A stretch of DNA of 64,000 nucleotides from Pseudomonas fluorescens (GTDB taxonomy: Bacteria > Pseudomonadota > Gammaproteobacteria > Pseudomonadales > Pseudomonadaceae). Below the pieces are notes generated by a model. That model searched no databases and was not told where the DNA came from. It saw only the letters and a list, made by a program, of their open reading frames with translations. The translations under genes were made by a program, and so were the position numbers. Below, piece by piece: positions 18,001 through 27,335 of this stretch (position 1 is the stretch's first letter; each line of letters begins with the position of its first letter). The DNA lies in assembly GCF_902498065.1 (NCBI RefSeq), contig NZ_CABVIR010000002.1, positions 434,001 to 498,000 of the forward strand. Direction: 5' to 3'.

Positions 18001-19125
18001 ATGCCGCTGCAACGTCTGGAACGTCTGTCCGAAATAGCGCCGCACACCTGGGATGCCCTGGTGCCGGATGATCAGCCATTTCTGCGTCATGCCTTTCTCA
18101 GCGCACTGGAAGACAGTGGCAGCGTCGGCCCGCATTCCGGGTGGCAGCCCGAGCATTTGTTGCATATGGAAGGTGATCGGTTGATCGCTGCGCTGCCCAG
18201 TTATCGCAAATGGCACTCCTACGGTGAGTACGTGTTCGATCACGCCTGGGCCGATGCGTGCGAGCGTGCCGGCATCGACTATTACCCAAAATTGCTGACT
18301 GCCGTGCCCTTCAGCCCAGTCAGCGGACCGCGTTTGCTGGCGGCCACGGTTGAGGACGGTTTCGAACTGCTGAAGAGTTTGCCCGGCTACCTCGAGATCG
18401 AAGCACTCTCCAGTGCGCACATCAATTTCACCGATTCGTTCACTGACGCGGCGCTGGCCGAACAGCCTGGCTGGCTGCAGCGCATCGGCTGTCAGTACCA
18501 CTGGCAAAATCGCGGCTATCGGGATTTTCAGGACTTCCTTGACGTCCTCAGTTCGCGCAAGCGCAAGCAGATGCGCAAAGAACGCGAGCAAGTAGCGGGG
18601 CAGGGCTTCGACTTTGAGTGGCTGGAAGGCCGGCAACTGGATCAGGCGCAGTGGGATTTCGTTTACGCCTGTTACGCCAATACCTACGCGGTGCGTCGGC
18701 AACGGCCCTATCTGACGCGGGAGTTTTTCAGTCTGTTGGCCGAACGCATGCCGGAATCCATTCGCGTGGTCCTGGCCAAACAAGGCTCACGACCGGTGGC
18801 CATGGCCTTCAGCCTCGTCGGCGGCGACAGTTTTTATGGCCGTTACTGGGGCTGTCTGGCGGAGTTCGATCGTCTGCATTTCGAGACGTGTTTCTATCAA
18901 GGGATGGACTACGCGATTGCCCACGGCTTTCAGCGTTTCGATGCCGGTGCTCAGGGTGAGCACAAACTGATTCGCGGGTTTGAACCGGTGATCACCCACT
19001 CCTGGCACTACTTGCGCCATCCCGGCCTGAAAGCGGCGGTCAAAGACTTCCTTCATCAGGAGCGTCTCGGTGTGTTGGCGTATGCCGAGGAAGCGAGGAC
19101 CGCCTTGCCCTATCGGCAAGACTGA
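18001..19125 (+). CDS. FemAB-like GNAT N-acyltransferase (DUF482 type)
   Basis: A 374-residue protein of the peptidoglycan biosynthesis/recognition-like GNAT family (PF04339). The marks are an N-terminal WDALVPDDQPFLRHAFLSALE, LPSYRKWHSYGEYVFDHAWA, the basic SSRKRKQMRKEREQV and the C-terminal FDAGAQGEHKLIRGFEP then TSHWHYLRHP-like ending. FemAB relatives transfer amino acids, but the substrate of this group is not established. The start is the ATG at 18001 behind GGAGAGGG; an in-frame GTG at 17986 lies in the ribosome site itself. Confidence 0.8.
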   Translation: MPLQRLERLSEIAPHTWDALVPDDQPFLRHAFLSALEDSGSVGPHSGWQPEHLLHMEGDRLIAALPSYRKWHSYGEYVFDHAWADACERAGIDYYPKLLTAVPFSPVSGPRLLAATVEDGFELLKSLPGYLEIEALSSAHINFTDSFTDAALAEQPGWLQRIGCQYHWQNRGYRDFQDFLDVLSSRKRKQMRKEREQVAGQGFDFEWLEGRQLDQAQWDFVYACYANTYAVRRQRPYLTREFFSLLAERMPESIRVVLAKQGSRPVAMAFSLVGGDSFYGRYWGCLAEFDRLHFETCFYQGMDYAIAHGFQRFDAGAQGEHKLIRGFEPVITHSWHYLRHPGLKAAVKDFLHQERLGVLAYAEEARTALPYRQD

Positions 19126-19140
19126 TCCTCGTTCATTGGG

Positions 19141-19836
19141 TCAAGTGCCTTCCTTGCCCAGCCATCGATACGTCACACCGCCGACCACCGCGCCCAGCAG
19201 CGGCGCGACCCAGAACATCCACAATTGCGCGATGGCCCAGCCGCCGACAATCAGTGCCGGGCCGGTGCTGCGGGCCGGGTTGACCGAGGTGTTGGTGACG
19301 GGAATCGAGATCAGGTGAATCAGCGTCAGGGCCAGGCCGATGGCGATTGGCGCCAGCCCGGCGGGTGCACGTTTATCGGTGGCGCCGAGGATGATCAGCA
19401 CAAACATCGCCGTCATCACCAGCTCACAGACAAAGCCTGCGGCCATCGAGTATTTACCGGGGGAGTGTTCGCCGTAGCCGTTGGAGGCCAGGCCGGCTGA
19501 GAGGTCGAAGCCTTCCTTGCCGCTGGCGATGTAGTAGATCAGCGCGGCGGCGATAATCCCTCCAATGACCTGGGCGATGATGTAGGCGGGCAGTTCTTTG
19601 GCCGGGAACCGGCCTCCCACGAACAAACCGACCGATACGGCGGGGTTGAGATGGCAACCGGAGATATGGCCGATGGCGAATGCCATGGTCAGCACGGTGA
19701 GACCAAACGCAATGGCCACGCCGAGCACACCGATCCCCAGCGGAGAAGACGCGGCCAGAACCGCACTGCCGCAACCCCCCAACACCAGCCAGAACGTACC
19801 TAACAACTCAGTGACTGAACGTTTGAACAGAGACAT
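19141..19836 (-). CDS. aqpZ: Aquaporin Z
   Basis: A 231-residue inner-membrane water channel with six helices. The two NPA boxes are intact: HLNPAVSVG (Asn64-Pro-Ala) and VNPARSTGP (Asn186-Pro-Ala-Arg189). Narrow-pore residues typical of AqpZ rather than glycerol facilitators are suggested by the Arg and the short loops, and the length equals E. coli AqpZ. It is convergent with the GNAT gene (15 bases between stops). Behind its start lies the long repeat-rich gap. Confidence 0.93.
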   Translation of the reverse strand: MSLFKRSVTELLGTFWLVLGGCGSAVLAASSPLGIGVLGVAIAFGLTVLTMAFAIGHISGCHLNPAVSVGLFVGGRFPAKELPAYIIAQVIGGIIAAALIYYIASGKEGFDLSAGLASNGYGEHSPGKYSMAAGFVCELVMTAMFVLIILGATDKRAPAGLAPIAIGLALTLIHLISIPVTNTSVNPARSTGPALIVGGWAIAQLWMFWVAPLLGAVVGGVTYRWLGKEGT

Positions 19837-20004
19837 GAGAGCGTCCTTGATAGGCTTCCTATCGAGACTGTATCGAGTTATGCATCCTGCAGATTTACGA
19901 CAGGCTCATCTCCAGAACCTTGGCTGAGTACAGCAGGGTTTTTATGGAATTCCAGTGGGTATGGGAACTGCCGGGGCTTGTGGGTGGCGGGTTGGGGCGG
20001 GTTT

Positions 20005-20036
20005 ATTGGATTGGGATTGGGATTGGGATCGGGATT
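20005..20036 (+). repeat. Short tandem hexamer repeat (ATTGGG)n
   Basis: About four to five head-to-tail copies of ATTGGG, the last with single-base changes (ATCGGG, ATTCGG). It sits at the left edge of repeat family A copy 2 in the gene-free 19837-20740 interval. Such arrays change copy number by slippage. Confidence 0.75.
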
Positions 20037-20038
20037 CG

Positions 20039-20107
20039 GGGCATATCCGTTTCTGCGGTTACGGCTGCCTACGGTTCCGCCCTTACGGCGGGTTACTTGG
20101 AAGAACG
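20039..20107 (+). repeat. Interspersed repeat, family A copy 2
   Basis: It runs GGCATATCCGT, a GGTTACGGCTGCC block, CCGCCCTTACGGCGGG, TTACTTGGAAGAACGG. It matches copy 1 (5463-5530) in order and spacing. It lies between aqpZ and the ABC exporter, in plus orientation. Confidence 0.65.
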
Positions 20108-20168
20108 GAACGCCGCCCGGCGCCAAGTAACCAAGCGCCTGCGCCCCTAGCCGACCCGTTTTTTGCGG

Positions 20169-20591
20169 ATGTACCCGGAACCGTGTGGGAGCTGGCCTGC
20201 CAGCTCCCACAGGGGAATGCGTACGCAGCAAGGGACTGGTCGGGCCGGAAGGCCGCCTCGCGGTCCTGTGGCGGTGGTCGCCCCTCGAGAAGCCGAGTGG
20301 AGGTTCTGCATAGTAGGCCCGCCGCCATTGGCCATCCCTGCCGGGTTGCCCACTGCACAGAACCTGCGCTCGGCGTTCCGACGGGGCAGATCAAGATCAA
20401 AAGCCAAAGCGAGGCGGCCTGATAGCCGACCCGGAACCGTGTGGGAGCTGGCTTGCCAGCGATGGACGTCCAGACAACGCATTCATTCAGACCGCACACG
20501 TCATCGTTAACGACCATCGCTGGCAAGCCAGCTCCCACAGGGGAATGCGTACGCAGCAAGGGATTGGTCGGCCGGAAGGCCGCCTCGCGGT
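20169..20591. repeat. Compound of REP arms and a ~64-bp direct repeat
   Basis: The block starting CAGCTCCCACAGGGGAATGC and ending CCGCCTCGCGGT occurs at 20201-20264 and again at 20529-20591 with few changes. The unit ACCGTGTGGGAGCTGGC occurs at 20170 and 20435. GCTGGCTTGCCAGCGATGG (near 20448) and its inverse CCATCGCTGGCAAGCCAGC (near 20514) form a REP pair. I see no credible gene in the whole 19837-20740 interval. Confidence 0.65.
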
Positions 20592-20650
20592 GCTGTTGCG
20601 GTAGTCGCCTCCCCCACGCCCTGAGCCTGTCCGGCAATCTGTAACGACCT

Positions 20651-20724
20651 CCATCGGCGCTCTTCCAGGTAACCCGCCGTAAGGGCGGAACCCCTATCAG
20701 CCATCACCGAAAAAACGGATATTC
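20651..20724 (-). repeat. Interspersed repeat, family A copy 3 (inverted)
   Basis: On the minus strand it reads AATATCCGTTTTTTCGG, then TTCCGCCCTTACGGCGGG and TTACCTGGAAGAGCGCC. It is the inverted partner of copy 2, so the two copies frame the compound repeat between aqpZ and the ABC gene. Confidence 0.6.
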
Positions 20725-20740
20725 ACCCAATAAAACAGCC

Positions 20741-22573
20741 TCAATCGATCCCGACAAACCCCCCAGTCTGGTGTTGCCACAACCGCGCGTACAACCCGCC
20801 ATGCGCCAGCAGTTCAGCATGGGTCCCCGTTTCGGCAATCTGGCCTTTTTCCAGCACCACCAAGCGGTCCATCCGCGCAATGGTCGAAAGCCGGTGGGCG
20901 ATGGCAATCACGGTTTTACCCTGCATCAGGGTTTCGAGGCTTTCCTGGATCGCCGCCTCAACTTCCGAGTCCAGCGCGGAGGTGGCTTCGTCCATGATCA
21001 GAATCGGCGCGTCCTTGAGCAGCACGCGGGCGATGGCGATCCGCTGACGCTGACCACCGGAGAGTTTCACCCCGCGCTCACCCACATGCGCATCAAACCC
21101 GGTGCGCCCTTCGGCGTCCGACAGCAACGGAATGAACTCGTCGGCCCGGGCCTTGTGCACCGCTTCCCAGAGTTCGGCGTCGGTGGCATCGGGTTTGCCG
21201 TAAAGCAAATTGTCGCGGATCGAGCGGTGCAGCAGCGACGTGTCCTGAGTGATCATGCCGATGCGCTCGCGCAGGCTTTCCTGGCCGACTTCGGCGATGT
21301 TCTGGCCGTCGATCAGGATCCGCCCGCCCTGCACGTCGTAGAGGCGCAGCAGCAAGTTGACCAGGGTCGATTTGCCAGCACCGGACGGGCCGATCAAGCC
21401 GATTTTTTCACCCGGTTTGATCGTCAGGTTGAGGTCGCCGATGATCCCGCTCTTCTTGCCGTAGTGGAAATCCACGTGCTCGAAACGCACTTCGCCGCGA
21501 TCGACGGTCAGTGGTTTGGCTTCCGCACGATCGGTGATGCTGACCGGTTGCGAGATGGTCTGCAAACCGTCCTGCACCATGCCGATGTTTTCGAAAATGC
21601 CCGTGACCACCCACATGATCCAGCCGGACATGTTGACGATGCGGATCACCAGGCCGGTGGCCAGCGCAATGGCGCCCACCGTGATCAGCGACTGCGTCCA
21701 TAGCCACAGGGCCAGGCCCGTGGTGCTGACGATCAGCAAGCCGTTCATGCTGGTGATGACCACGTCCATGCTCGTGACCACGCGGCCGGCCAGTTGGGCT
21801 TTGACCGTCTGTTCCTCGATGGCTTCCTTGGCGTATTGCTGCTCGAAATTGGTGTGGGCGAACAGCTTCAACGTGGTGATGTTGGTGTAGCCATCGACGA
21901 TCCGGCCCATGAGCTTGGAGCGCGCATCCGAGGACACCACCGAGCGCTCTTTCACTCGTGGCACGAAGTAGCAGAGGGCGCCGATGTAGGCGGCGATCCA
22001 TGTCAACAACGGGATCATCAGGCGCCAGTCGGCTTCGGCGAACAGCACCAGCGAACTGATCGCGTAGATCAGCACATGCCACAGCGCGTCCACCGCTTGC
22101 ACGGCGGAATCGCGCAACGAGTTGCCGGTTTGCATGATGCGTTGGGCGATGCGCCCGGCGAAGTCGTTCTGGAAGAAATTCAGGCTCTGCTTGAGCACGT
22201 AACTGTGGTTTTGCCAGCGGATCATGCTGGTCATGCTCGGGCTCAGGGTCTGGTGCACCAGCATGTCATGCAAGGCGAGAAACAGGGGTCTCAGGATCAG
22301 CGCAACCACGGCCATCCAGGCCAGTTCCACGCCGTGGATCTTGAAGAAGTCGACGTTGGGTGTGCCTTGAGTCAAATCGATGATGCGACTCAGGTAGCTG
22401 AACAGCGCCACTTCGATCAGCGCACCGAACAGGCCGACGATCAGCAACACCGCAAACATCGGCCAGACTTGCTTCAGGTAATAGGTATAGAAGGGCAGAA
22501 CACGGTCGGGCGGAGCCGCCGTCGGGGCGTCACGGAATACGTCGATCAGTTTCTCAAAACGGCGATAAAGCAT
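20741..22573 (-). CDS. ABC exporter, fused membrane and ATPase domains
   Basis: A 610-residue half-transporter. Residues ~30-330 form six membrane helices of the ABC type I exporter fold and ~350-600 are the ATPase. Walker A GPSGAGKST, Q-loop ITQDTSLL, signature LSGGQRQRIAIARV, Walker B ILIMDEATSALDSE and the switch His in AHRLST are all intact. It works as a dimer. It belongs with the MsbA-like multidrug/lipid exporters, but MsbA itself is usually beside lpxK, which is not here, so the substrate is open. It precedes ppiA in reverse, with a 90-base space. Confidence 0.85.
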   Translation of the reverse strand: MLYRRFEKLIDVFRDAPTAAPPDRVLPFYTYYLKQVWPMFAVLLIVGLFGALIEVALFSYLSRIIDLTQGTPNVDFFKIHGVELAWMAVVALILRPLFLALHDMLVHQTLSPSMTSMIRWQNHSYVLKQSLNFFQNDFAGRIAQRIMQTGNSLRDSAVQAVDALWHVLIYAISSLVLFAEADWRLMIPLLTWIAAYIGALCYFVPRVKERSVVSSDARSKLMGRIVDGYTNITTLKLFAHTNFEQQYAKEAIEEQTVKAQLAGRVVTSMDVVITSMNGLLIVSTTGLALWLWTQSLITVGAIALATGLVIRIVNMSGWIMWVVTGIFENIGMVQDGLQTISQPVSITDRAEAKPLTVDRGEVRFEHVDFHYGKKSGIIGDLNLTIKPGEKIGLIGPSGAGKSTLVNLLLRLYDVQGGRILIDGQNIAEVGQESLRERIGMITQDTSLLHRSIRDNLLYGKPDATDAELWEAVHKARADEFIPLLSDAEGRTGFDAHVGERGVKLSGGQRQRIAIARVLLKDAPILIMDEATSALDSEVEAAIQESLETLMQGKTVIAIAHRLSTIARMDRLVVLEKGQIAETGTHAELLAHGGLYARLWQHQTGGFVGID

Positions 22574-22663
22574 TTGTTCTCCGCCCGCGTGCGGGCTCTC
22601 CTTTAAACACTATGAGCGGCACCGAATGCCGGCGGCCGCTCAACATCCCTGTGCGGGTGGCTC

Positions 22664-23221
22664 TTAGTCGATGCGCTTGGCCGACTTGATGAACACAGGA
22701 TCGGCCGGCACATCTTTCATGCCGTTGCGGGTAGTCGTTTGCGAGTTGACGATGACGTCCACGACATCCATGCCTTTCACGACTTTACCGAAGACCGCAT
22801 AGCCATCGCCCTGGTCCAGGAAGTCGTTGTCCTTGACGTTGATGAAGAACTGGCTGGTGGCCGAATCCGGCACGGAGGTGCGTGCCATGGACAGCGTGCC
22901 ACGGACGTTATGCAGGCCGTTTTTGGATTCGTTCTTGATCGGAGCCTTGGTTTCTTTTTGCTGCATTTGTTGGGTGAAACCACCGCCCTGGACCATAAAG
23001 CCCGGGATCACACGGTGGAAAATAGTGTTGTTGTAGAAGCCGCTGTCGACGTACTCAAGGAAGTTTTTGGTACTGATCGGCGCCTTGACCGGGTCCAGTT
23101 CGATTTCGATCTGGCCGTTGGTGGTTTCCAGCAGAACGTGTGGTGCCTTGGCGGGCGTGGCGGCCATCAGGTTGGCGGCAAACAGAACGGTGCCAGCGAC
23201 GAGGGCAATTTTTTTCAGCAT
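22664..23221 (-). CDS. ppiA: Periplasmic peptidyl-prolyl cis-trans isomerase (cyclophilin)
   Basis: A 185-residue cyclophilin that speeds proline isomerisation during folding. The signal peptide is [20 protein letters not shown], which places it in the periplasm. The cyclophilin core reads [19 protein letters not shown] (catalytic Arg in FHRV), [18 protein letters not shown] and [15 protein letters not shown]. The length matches PpiA. Its start overlaps the end of the hydrolase gene by 7 bases, so the two are co-translated, with a LysR gene upstream on the same strand. Confidence 0.92.
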   Translation of the reverse strand: MLKKIALVAGTVLFAANLMAATPAKAPHVLLETTNGQIEIELDPVKAPISTKNFLEYVDSGFYNNTIFHRVIPGFMVQGGGFTQQMQQKETKAPIKNESKNGLHNVRGTLSMARTSVPDSATSQFFINVKDNDFLDQGDGYAVFGKVVKGMDVVDVIVNSQTTTRNGMKDVPADPVFIKSAKRID

Positions 23222-24030
23222 GGGTCAGTGATCCTGAGTGTGGTGGTGTCGACTGCGGTGAGAAACTCGAGCAGGGTTTGGTTGAAGCGTTCGGGTTGAT
23301 CCAGCGGGGTGGCGTGACGCGAATCGGCGATCACCACCAGCCGCGCATCAGGCAGCAGTTTTACGTAAGTCTCCTTCAGCGACACCGGTGTGTAGTCACG
23401 GTCGGCGCTGACGATGAGGGTTGGACAGGACACTCGGGAAAGTCGTTCCTGAACACCCCAGCCAACAATCGCGTCGAAGCTGGCGAGATAAGCATGTTTG
23501 TCGTTTTTTGCCCAGCGCTCGGCCATCTTTTGACGCAATTCGACCTGTTCCGGCTTCGGGAACAGTTTGCCTCCAAGGGCTTTGCCGATGGTGCCCAGGC
23601 TGAGTGCGCGCATCAGGCTCCAGCGCTTGAACCACTGCCAGTAATCGTCGCGGCTGCGCAATTTGACCTCGGGCGCGCTGTTGACGATGCACAGGCTTTT
23701 GAGCAATTGCGGCTGATCCACCGCCAGCTGGAAGCCGATCATGCCGCCCATCGACAGACCCACATAATGTACCGGGCCGAGGTTCAGATGTTCGATCAGG
23801 GCGACCAGGTCGGCGCTGAACCCGGCGATGCTATAGCGCTCGCGGGGTTTGTCGGAGCGACCGTGGCCGCGCACATCCGGGACGATCACCCGGTAGTGAG
23901 CCGACAATGCCGGGATCTGTTTTTCCCAGTCCAGGGTGCTCGAACCGAGCCCGTGAACCAGCAGCAACGGCGTACCGTGGCCATATTCCTCGTAGTGCAG
24001 GTTGCAACCTTCGTGTTCGAAATAGGCCAT
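23215..24030 (-). CDS. Alpha/beta hydrolase
   Basis: A 271-residue hydrolase fold. The nucleophile is Ser in VGLSMGG, the acid is probably Asp in SADRDYT and the base is His in DSRHATP; the oxyanion HGLGSS motif is near residue 26. It resembles the broad esterase/3-oxoadipate-lactonase-like group ([19 protein letters not shown]), but no catabolic genes are nearby, so the substrate stays unknown. It overlaps ppiA by 7 bases and follows the LysR gene by 14, suggesting one transcript of three genes. Confidence 0.85.
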   Translation of the reverse strand: MAYFEHEGCNLHYEEYGHGTPLLLVHGLGSSTLDWEKQIPALSAHYRVIVPDVRGHGRSDKPRERYSIAGFSADLVALIEHLNLGPVHYVGLSMGGMIGFQLAVDQPQLLKSLCIVNSAPEVKLRSRDDYWQWFKRWSLMRALSLGTIGKALGGKLFPKPEQVELRQKMAERWAKNDKHAYLASFDAIVGWGVQERLSRVSCPTLIVSADRDYTPVSLKETYVKLLPDARLVVIADSRHATPLDQPERFNQTLLEFLTAVDTTTLRITDPC

Positions 24031-24044
24031 GCGATCACTCCGTG

Positions 24045-24968
24045 TCAGGCTTGTTCTGGGGCGGCGAAAGGCGCATCCAGCGGCGCGGTGTCGAAGGTGC
24101 GCAGCAGTTCGATGAGGATTTGCGTGGCCGGGCCCAAGGGTTTGTCCTTGTTCGAATACAGGTAGAAGCTCGGGTTACGGCTGCCGCCCTGATCCAACGG
24201 TAGCAGCTTGAGCGTCCCTTCCCTCAGTTCGCGTTCGATCATGTGCCGCGGCAACCAGGCGAAACCCAGCCCGCTGCCGACAAAGGTCGCGGCGGTGGCG
24301 AGGCTGCCGACGGTCCAGCGCTGTTCGGCGCCGAGCCAGCCGACATCCCGTGGCTGTTGGCGGCCGGAATCGCGGATCACCACTTGCATCTGGCTTTCCA
24401 GGTCCTGGAAATTCAGTTCACGGTTCAGACGGTGCAGGGCGTGCTCGGGGTGGGCGACGGCGACGAATTCGACGTCGCTCAATTCCGCGCCCAGATAGCC
24501 AGGAATACTGAAACCGGTGATCGCCAGGTCAGCCACGCCTTCGAGCAGGACTTCTTCAACGCCCGACAACACTTCTTCGCGCAGCCGCACCCGGCAGCCA
24601 CGGCTTTGCGGCATGAACGCAGTCAGGGCGCGGACGAGCCGGGCGCTCGGGTACGCGGCGTCGACCACCAGCCGCACTTCCGCCTCCCAGCCTTGTTCCA
24701 TGTGATGCGCCAGGTCTTCCAGCTGGCTGGCCTGTTTGACCAGTTGCCGAGAACGGCGCAGCAGTACGCCGCCGGCATCGGTCAATACGGCTTTGCGACC
24801 GTCAATGCGCAGCAATGGCACGCCGAGCTGATCCTGCATGCGCGCCACGGTGTAGCTGACCGACGATTGCGAGCGGTGCAGCGCCTCGGCGGCCTGGGCG
24901 AAACCGCCGTGGTCGACCACGGCCTGTAACGTTCGCCATTGATCAAGGGTCACGCGGGGCGCTTTCAT
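24045..24968 (-). CDS. LysR-type transcriptional regulator
   Basis: A 307-residue protein with an N-terminal winged HTH (LDQWRTLQAVVDHGGFAQAAEALHRSQSSVSYTVARMQDQLG, shown partly) followed by a periplasmic-binding-like effector domain. It is 14 bases upstream of the hydrolase and divergent from a small exported protein gene at 25018 with only 49 bases between. It may control either side. No effector can be named. The HTH has the SQSSVSYTVARM recognition helix, distinct from the other LysR proteins in the window. Confidence 0.85.
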   Translation of the reverse strand: MKAPRVTLDQWRTLQAVVDHGGFAQAAEALHRSQSSVSYTVARMQDQLGVPLLRIDGRKAVLTDAGGVLLRRSRQLVKQASQLEDLAHHMEQGWEAEVRLVVDAAYPSARLVRALTAFMPQSRGCRVRLREEVLSGVEEVLLEGVADLAITGFSIPGYLGAELSDVEFVAVAHPEHALHRLNRELNFQDLESQMQVVIRDSGRQQPRDVGWLGAEQRWTVGSLATAATFVGSGLGFAWLPRHMIERELREGTLKLLPLDQGGSRNPSFYLYSNKDKPLGPATQILIELLRTFDTAPLDAPFAAPEQA

Positions 24969-25017
24969 CTTGAGCTCCTCTTGTCCTAAGCTGGCGGTCC
25001 TTATTGGAGACTGCCGA

Positions 25018-25332
25018 ATGAAAAAATTCTGTTGTGTGGTGTTGGCGATGTTGCCGCTGACTGCCTTTGCTTACCCGATCGACGTACAAAAACAGTTGAA
25101 CGGCTTGAGCATCGACTACAACACGTATGACACGGATACCGACATCGCCTCCATTCAGGTGAACAACTACGGCAGCACCGATGCGGTCTGTAAGGTGGTT
25201 TTCAATAACGGTCCGGAAGCACCGCGCACTCGCAATATCGAAGTGGCCGCCGGCAAGCACAAAAATGCCACCGCCAAGTTCAACCGGACCATCATCAAGA
25301 TGCGCATCAATCTGACCTGCACCCCGAAATAG
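25018..25332 (+). CDS. Small exported protein of unknown function
   Basis: A 104-residue protein with a signal peptide (FCCVVLAMLPLTAFA, cleavage before YPID). The mature part has ~85 residues, strand-rich, with two Cys (VCKVVF and LTCTPK) that could form a disulfide. It begins YPIDVQKQLNGLSIDYNTYDTD. The start at 25018 is chosen because the signal peptide begins there; the frame is open to 24970 without a ribosome site. I know similar small periplasmic proteins in Pseudomonas but no established role. Confidence 0.7.
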   Translation: MKKFCCVVLAMLPLTAFAYPIDVQKQLNGLSIDYNTYDTDTDIASIQVNNYGSTDAVCKVVFNNGPEAPRTRNIEVAAGKHKNATAKFNRTIIKMRINLTCTPK

Positions 25333-25491
25333 CATCGAGACCCTGTGGGCGTTCGCTTCCACAGGGTGCATTCAGCTTATAAACGAATTTATTGATGGGT
25401 TGTAGCAGTTATTTGCGCTTTTTCATCGATATGACTCTGTTTAACCTTCACTCCATCGACTTACAGCATTCTCAGATGGAGGCTACATCCC

Positions 25492-26091
25492 ATGTCCCGC
25501 GTTCTGATCATCGAAAGCAGCGCCCGTCAGCAAGACTCTGTTTCGCGTCAACTGACCCAGACCTTCATCAGCCAGTGGAAAACCGCTCACCCGAACGACC
25601 CGATCACCGTCCGTGACCTGGCCGTCAACCCGGTGCCGCACCTGGACATCAACCTGCTGGGCGGCTGGATGAAACCCGCCGAGCAGCGCAATGACATCGA
25701 ACAGGCTTCCCTGGAACGCTCCAACCAGTTGACCGATGAATTGCTGGCCGCTGACGTACTGGTCATGGCGGCGCCGATGTACAACTTCGCGATCCCGAGC
25801 ACGCTGAAAGCCTGGCTCGACCACGTGCTGCGTGCCGGCGTGACCTTCAAGTACACCGACACCGGCCCGCAAGGCCTGCTCAGCGGCAAGCGCGCTTACG
25901 TGTTGACCGCTCGCGGCGGGATCTATTCCGGCAGCACTGCGGATCATCAGGAACCGTACCTGCGTCAGGTCATGGGCTTCATCGGCATTCACGACGTGAC
26001 CTTCATCCACGCCGAAGGCATGAACCTGGGCGGCGACTTCCAGGAGAAGGGCCTGAACCAGGCCAACGCCAAGCTTTCCCAGGTTGCCTGA
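25492..26091 (+). CDS. azoR: FMN-dependent NADH-azoreductase
   Basis: A 199-residue flavodoxin-like cytosolic enzyme that reduces azo bonds and quinones with NAD(P)H. Marks: ESSARQQDSVSRQLT for the phosphate loop, APMYNFAIPSTLKAWLDHVLRAG and LTARGGIYSG for the FMN site. GGAGG lies 15 bases before the ATG. Pseudomonads carry several AzoR paralogues; which one this is cannot be told here. A terminator follows at 26198. Confidence 0.9.
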   Translation: MSRVLIIESSARQQDSVSRQLTQTFISQWKTAHPNDPITVRDLAVNPVPHLDINLLGGWMKPAEQRNDIEQASLERSNQLTDELLAADVLVMAAPMYNFAIPSTLKAWLDHVLRAGVTFKYTDTGPQGLLSGKRAYVLTARGGIYSGSTADHQEPYLRQVMGFIGIHDVTFIHAEGMNLGGDFQEKGLNQANAKLSQVA

Positions 26092-26197
26092 CCCGTTAAT
26101 CGCCAGATAATCACTGGATGGTCTAGTGACTTGGCGCAACCCTTCAAGCCTGTACGCGCATCGACCTCCCTTTGCACTTGTTGCTCCTGAGTGCTGT

Positions 26198-26236
26198 AGC
26201 CCGATTGAACGCTTTAGCGAGATCGGGCTTTTTTTT
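26198..26236 (+). terminator. Intrinsic terminator after azoR
   Basis: AGCCCGAT (26198-26205) pairs with ATCGGGCT (26222-26229), then eight more T. It is about 105 bases after the azoR stop. Confidence 0.8.
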
Positions 26237-26265
26237 GCCTGCGATTTGATGGGCGTACACATAAA

Positions 26266-26359
26266 CCTGTGGGAGCGGGCTTGCCCGTGATGGCGGCGCC
26301 ACATTCACCATGTATGTCGGCTGATATACCGTCATCACGGGCAAGCCCGCTCCCACAGG
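26266..26359. repeat. REP pair, inverted
   Basis: CCTGTGGGAGCGGGCTTGCC (from 26266) and its inverse GGCAAGCCCGCTCCCACAGG (ending 26359) are exact over 27 bases, separated by 40 bases. This is the standard Pseudomonas REP doublet, in the 26092-26426 gap together with the azoR terminator. Confidence 0.85.
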
Positions 26360-26426
26360 GATCTGTGTGTTCTCGCGATCGCCGACAAAACCCGCTATCG
26401 TCGCCGCCATTCAAAACGAGGCGAGC

Positions 26427-27293
26427 ATGGGCTATCTACTTTTTGTCACGCTGATCCAGGCGTTTTCCTTCAGTCTGATCGGCGAATACCTGGCCGGTCA
26501 TGTCGACAGTTACTTCGCGGTGCTGGTGCGGGTGCTGCTGGCGGGATTGGTGTTTATTCCGTTGACGCGCTGGCGCTCGGTGGAGCCGGCGTTCATGCGC
26601 GGCATGCTGCTGATCGGCGCGTTGCAGTTTGGCGTGACCTACGTCTGCCTGTACCTGAGCTTTCGGGTGCTGACGGTGCCGGAAGTGTTGCTGTTCACCA
26701 TTCTCACGCCGCTGCATGTGACGCTGATCGAAGACGCGCTGAACCGGCGCTTCAATCCATGGGCCCTGGTCGCGGCGCTGGTGGCGGTGCTCGGCGCGGC
26801 GGTGATTCGCTACGACCGGATCAACCCGGATTTCTTCATGGGGTTCCTGCTGCTGCAACTGGCCAACTTCACCTACGCCGCGGGGCAGGTGCTTTATAAG
26901 CATCTGGTGGCGCGTCATCCAAGCGATCTGCCGCACTACCGGCGCTTCGGTTATTTCTATCTGGGCGCACTGGCGGTGGCATTGCCGGCCTTTCTGCTGT
27001 TCGGCAAACAGAATTTTCTGCCCGAAGCACCGCTGCAATGGGGCGTTCTGGGGTTCCTCGGTCTGGTCTCGACCGCGTTGGGGTTGTACTGGTGGAACAA
27101 GGGCGCGTGCCTGGTCAATGGCGGGACGCTGGCGGTGATGAACAATCTGCATGTGCCGGTGGGGCTGCTGATCAATCTGCTGATCTGGAATCAGCATGAG
27201 GAGCTGGGGCGGTTGTTCTTTGGCGGATCGGTGATTTTGATGGCGGTGTGGATCAGTCGACTGGGTGTACGAAAGTCCTTGGCTACGACCTGA
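26427..27293 (+). CDS. EamA-family (DMT) transporter
   Basis: A 288-residue ten-segment membrane protein. It begins MGYLLFVTLIQAFSFSLIGEY and carries a FRVLTVPEVLLFTILTPLH block, a LLQLANFTYAAGQVLYKHLV second-half start and a YWWNKGACLVNGGTLAVMNN stretch, as in carboxylate/amino-acid/amine-type DMT carriers. The substrate is unknown. The start at 26427 follows GAGGCGAGC; the frame open to 26367 is REP-derived. It is convergent with a LysR gene across a short hairpin. Confidence 0.82.
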   Translation: MGYLLFVTLIQAFSFSLIGEYLAGHVDSYFAVLVRVLLAGLVFIPLTRWRSVEPAFMRGMLLIGALQFGVTYVCLYLSFRVLTVPEVLLFTILTPLHVTLIEDALNRRFNPWALVAALVAVLGAAVIRYDRINPDFFMGFLLLQLANFTYAAGQVLYKHLVARHPSDLPHYRRFGYFYLGALAVALPAFLLFGKQNFLPEAPLQWGVLGFLGLVSTALGLYWWNKGACLVNGGTLAVMNNLHVPVGLLINLLIWNQHEELGRLFFGGSVILMAVWISRLGVRKSLATT

Positions 27294-27298
27294 CTCCC

Positions 27299-27324
27299 GT
27301 AGGAGCCAGCAAGCCGGCTCCTAC
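27299..27324. terminator. Hairpin between convergent genes
   Basis: GTAGGAGCC (27299-27307) and GGCTCCTAC (27316-27324) are exact complements. It lies between two convergent genes, 12 bases from the LysR stop, and belongs to the GTAGGAGC variant of Pseudomonas REP sequences. It may end both transcripts. Confidence 0.55.
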
Positions 27325-27335
27325 CAAATTTTGCG

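Noticed and set aside
20083..20637. 184-codon minus-strand frame between aqpZ and the ABC gene
   Set aside because: Its sequence is REP and duplicated-block DNA translated twice over (SPVGAGLPAM-type repeats); not a gene.
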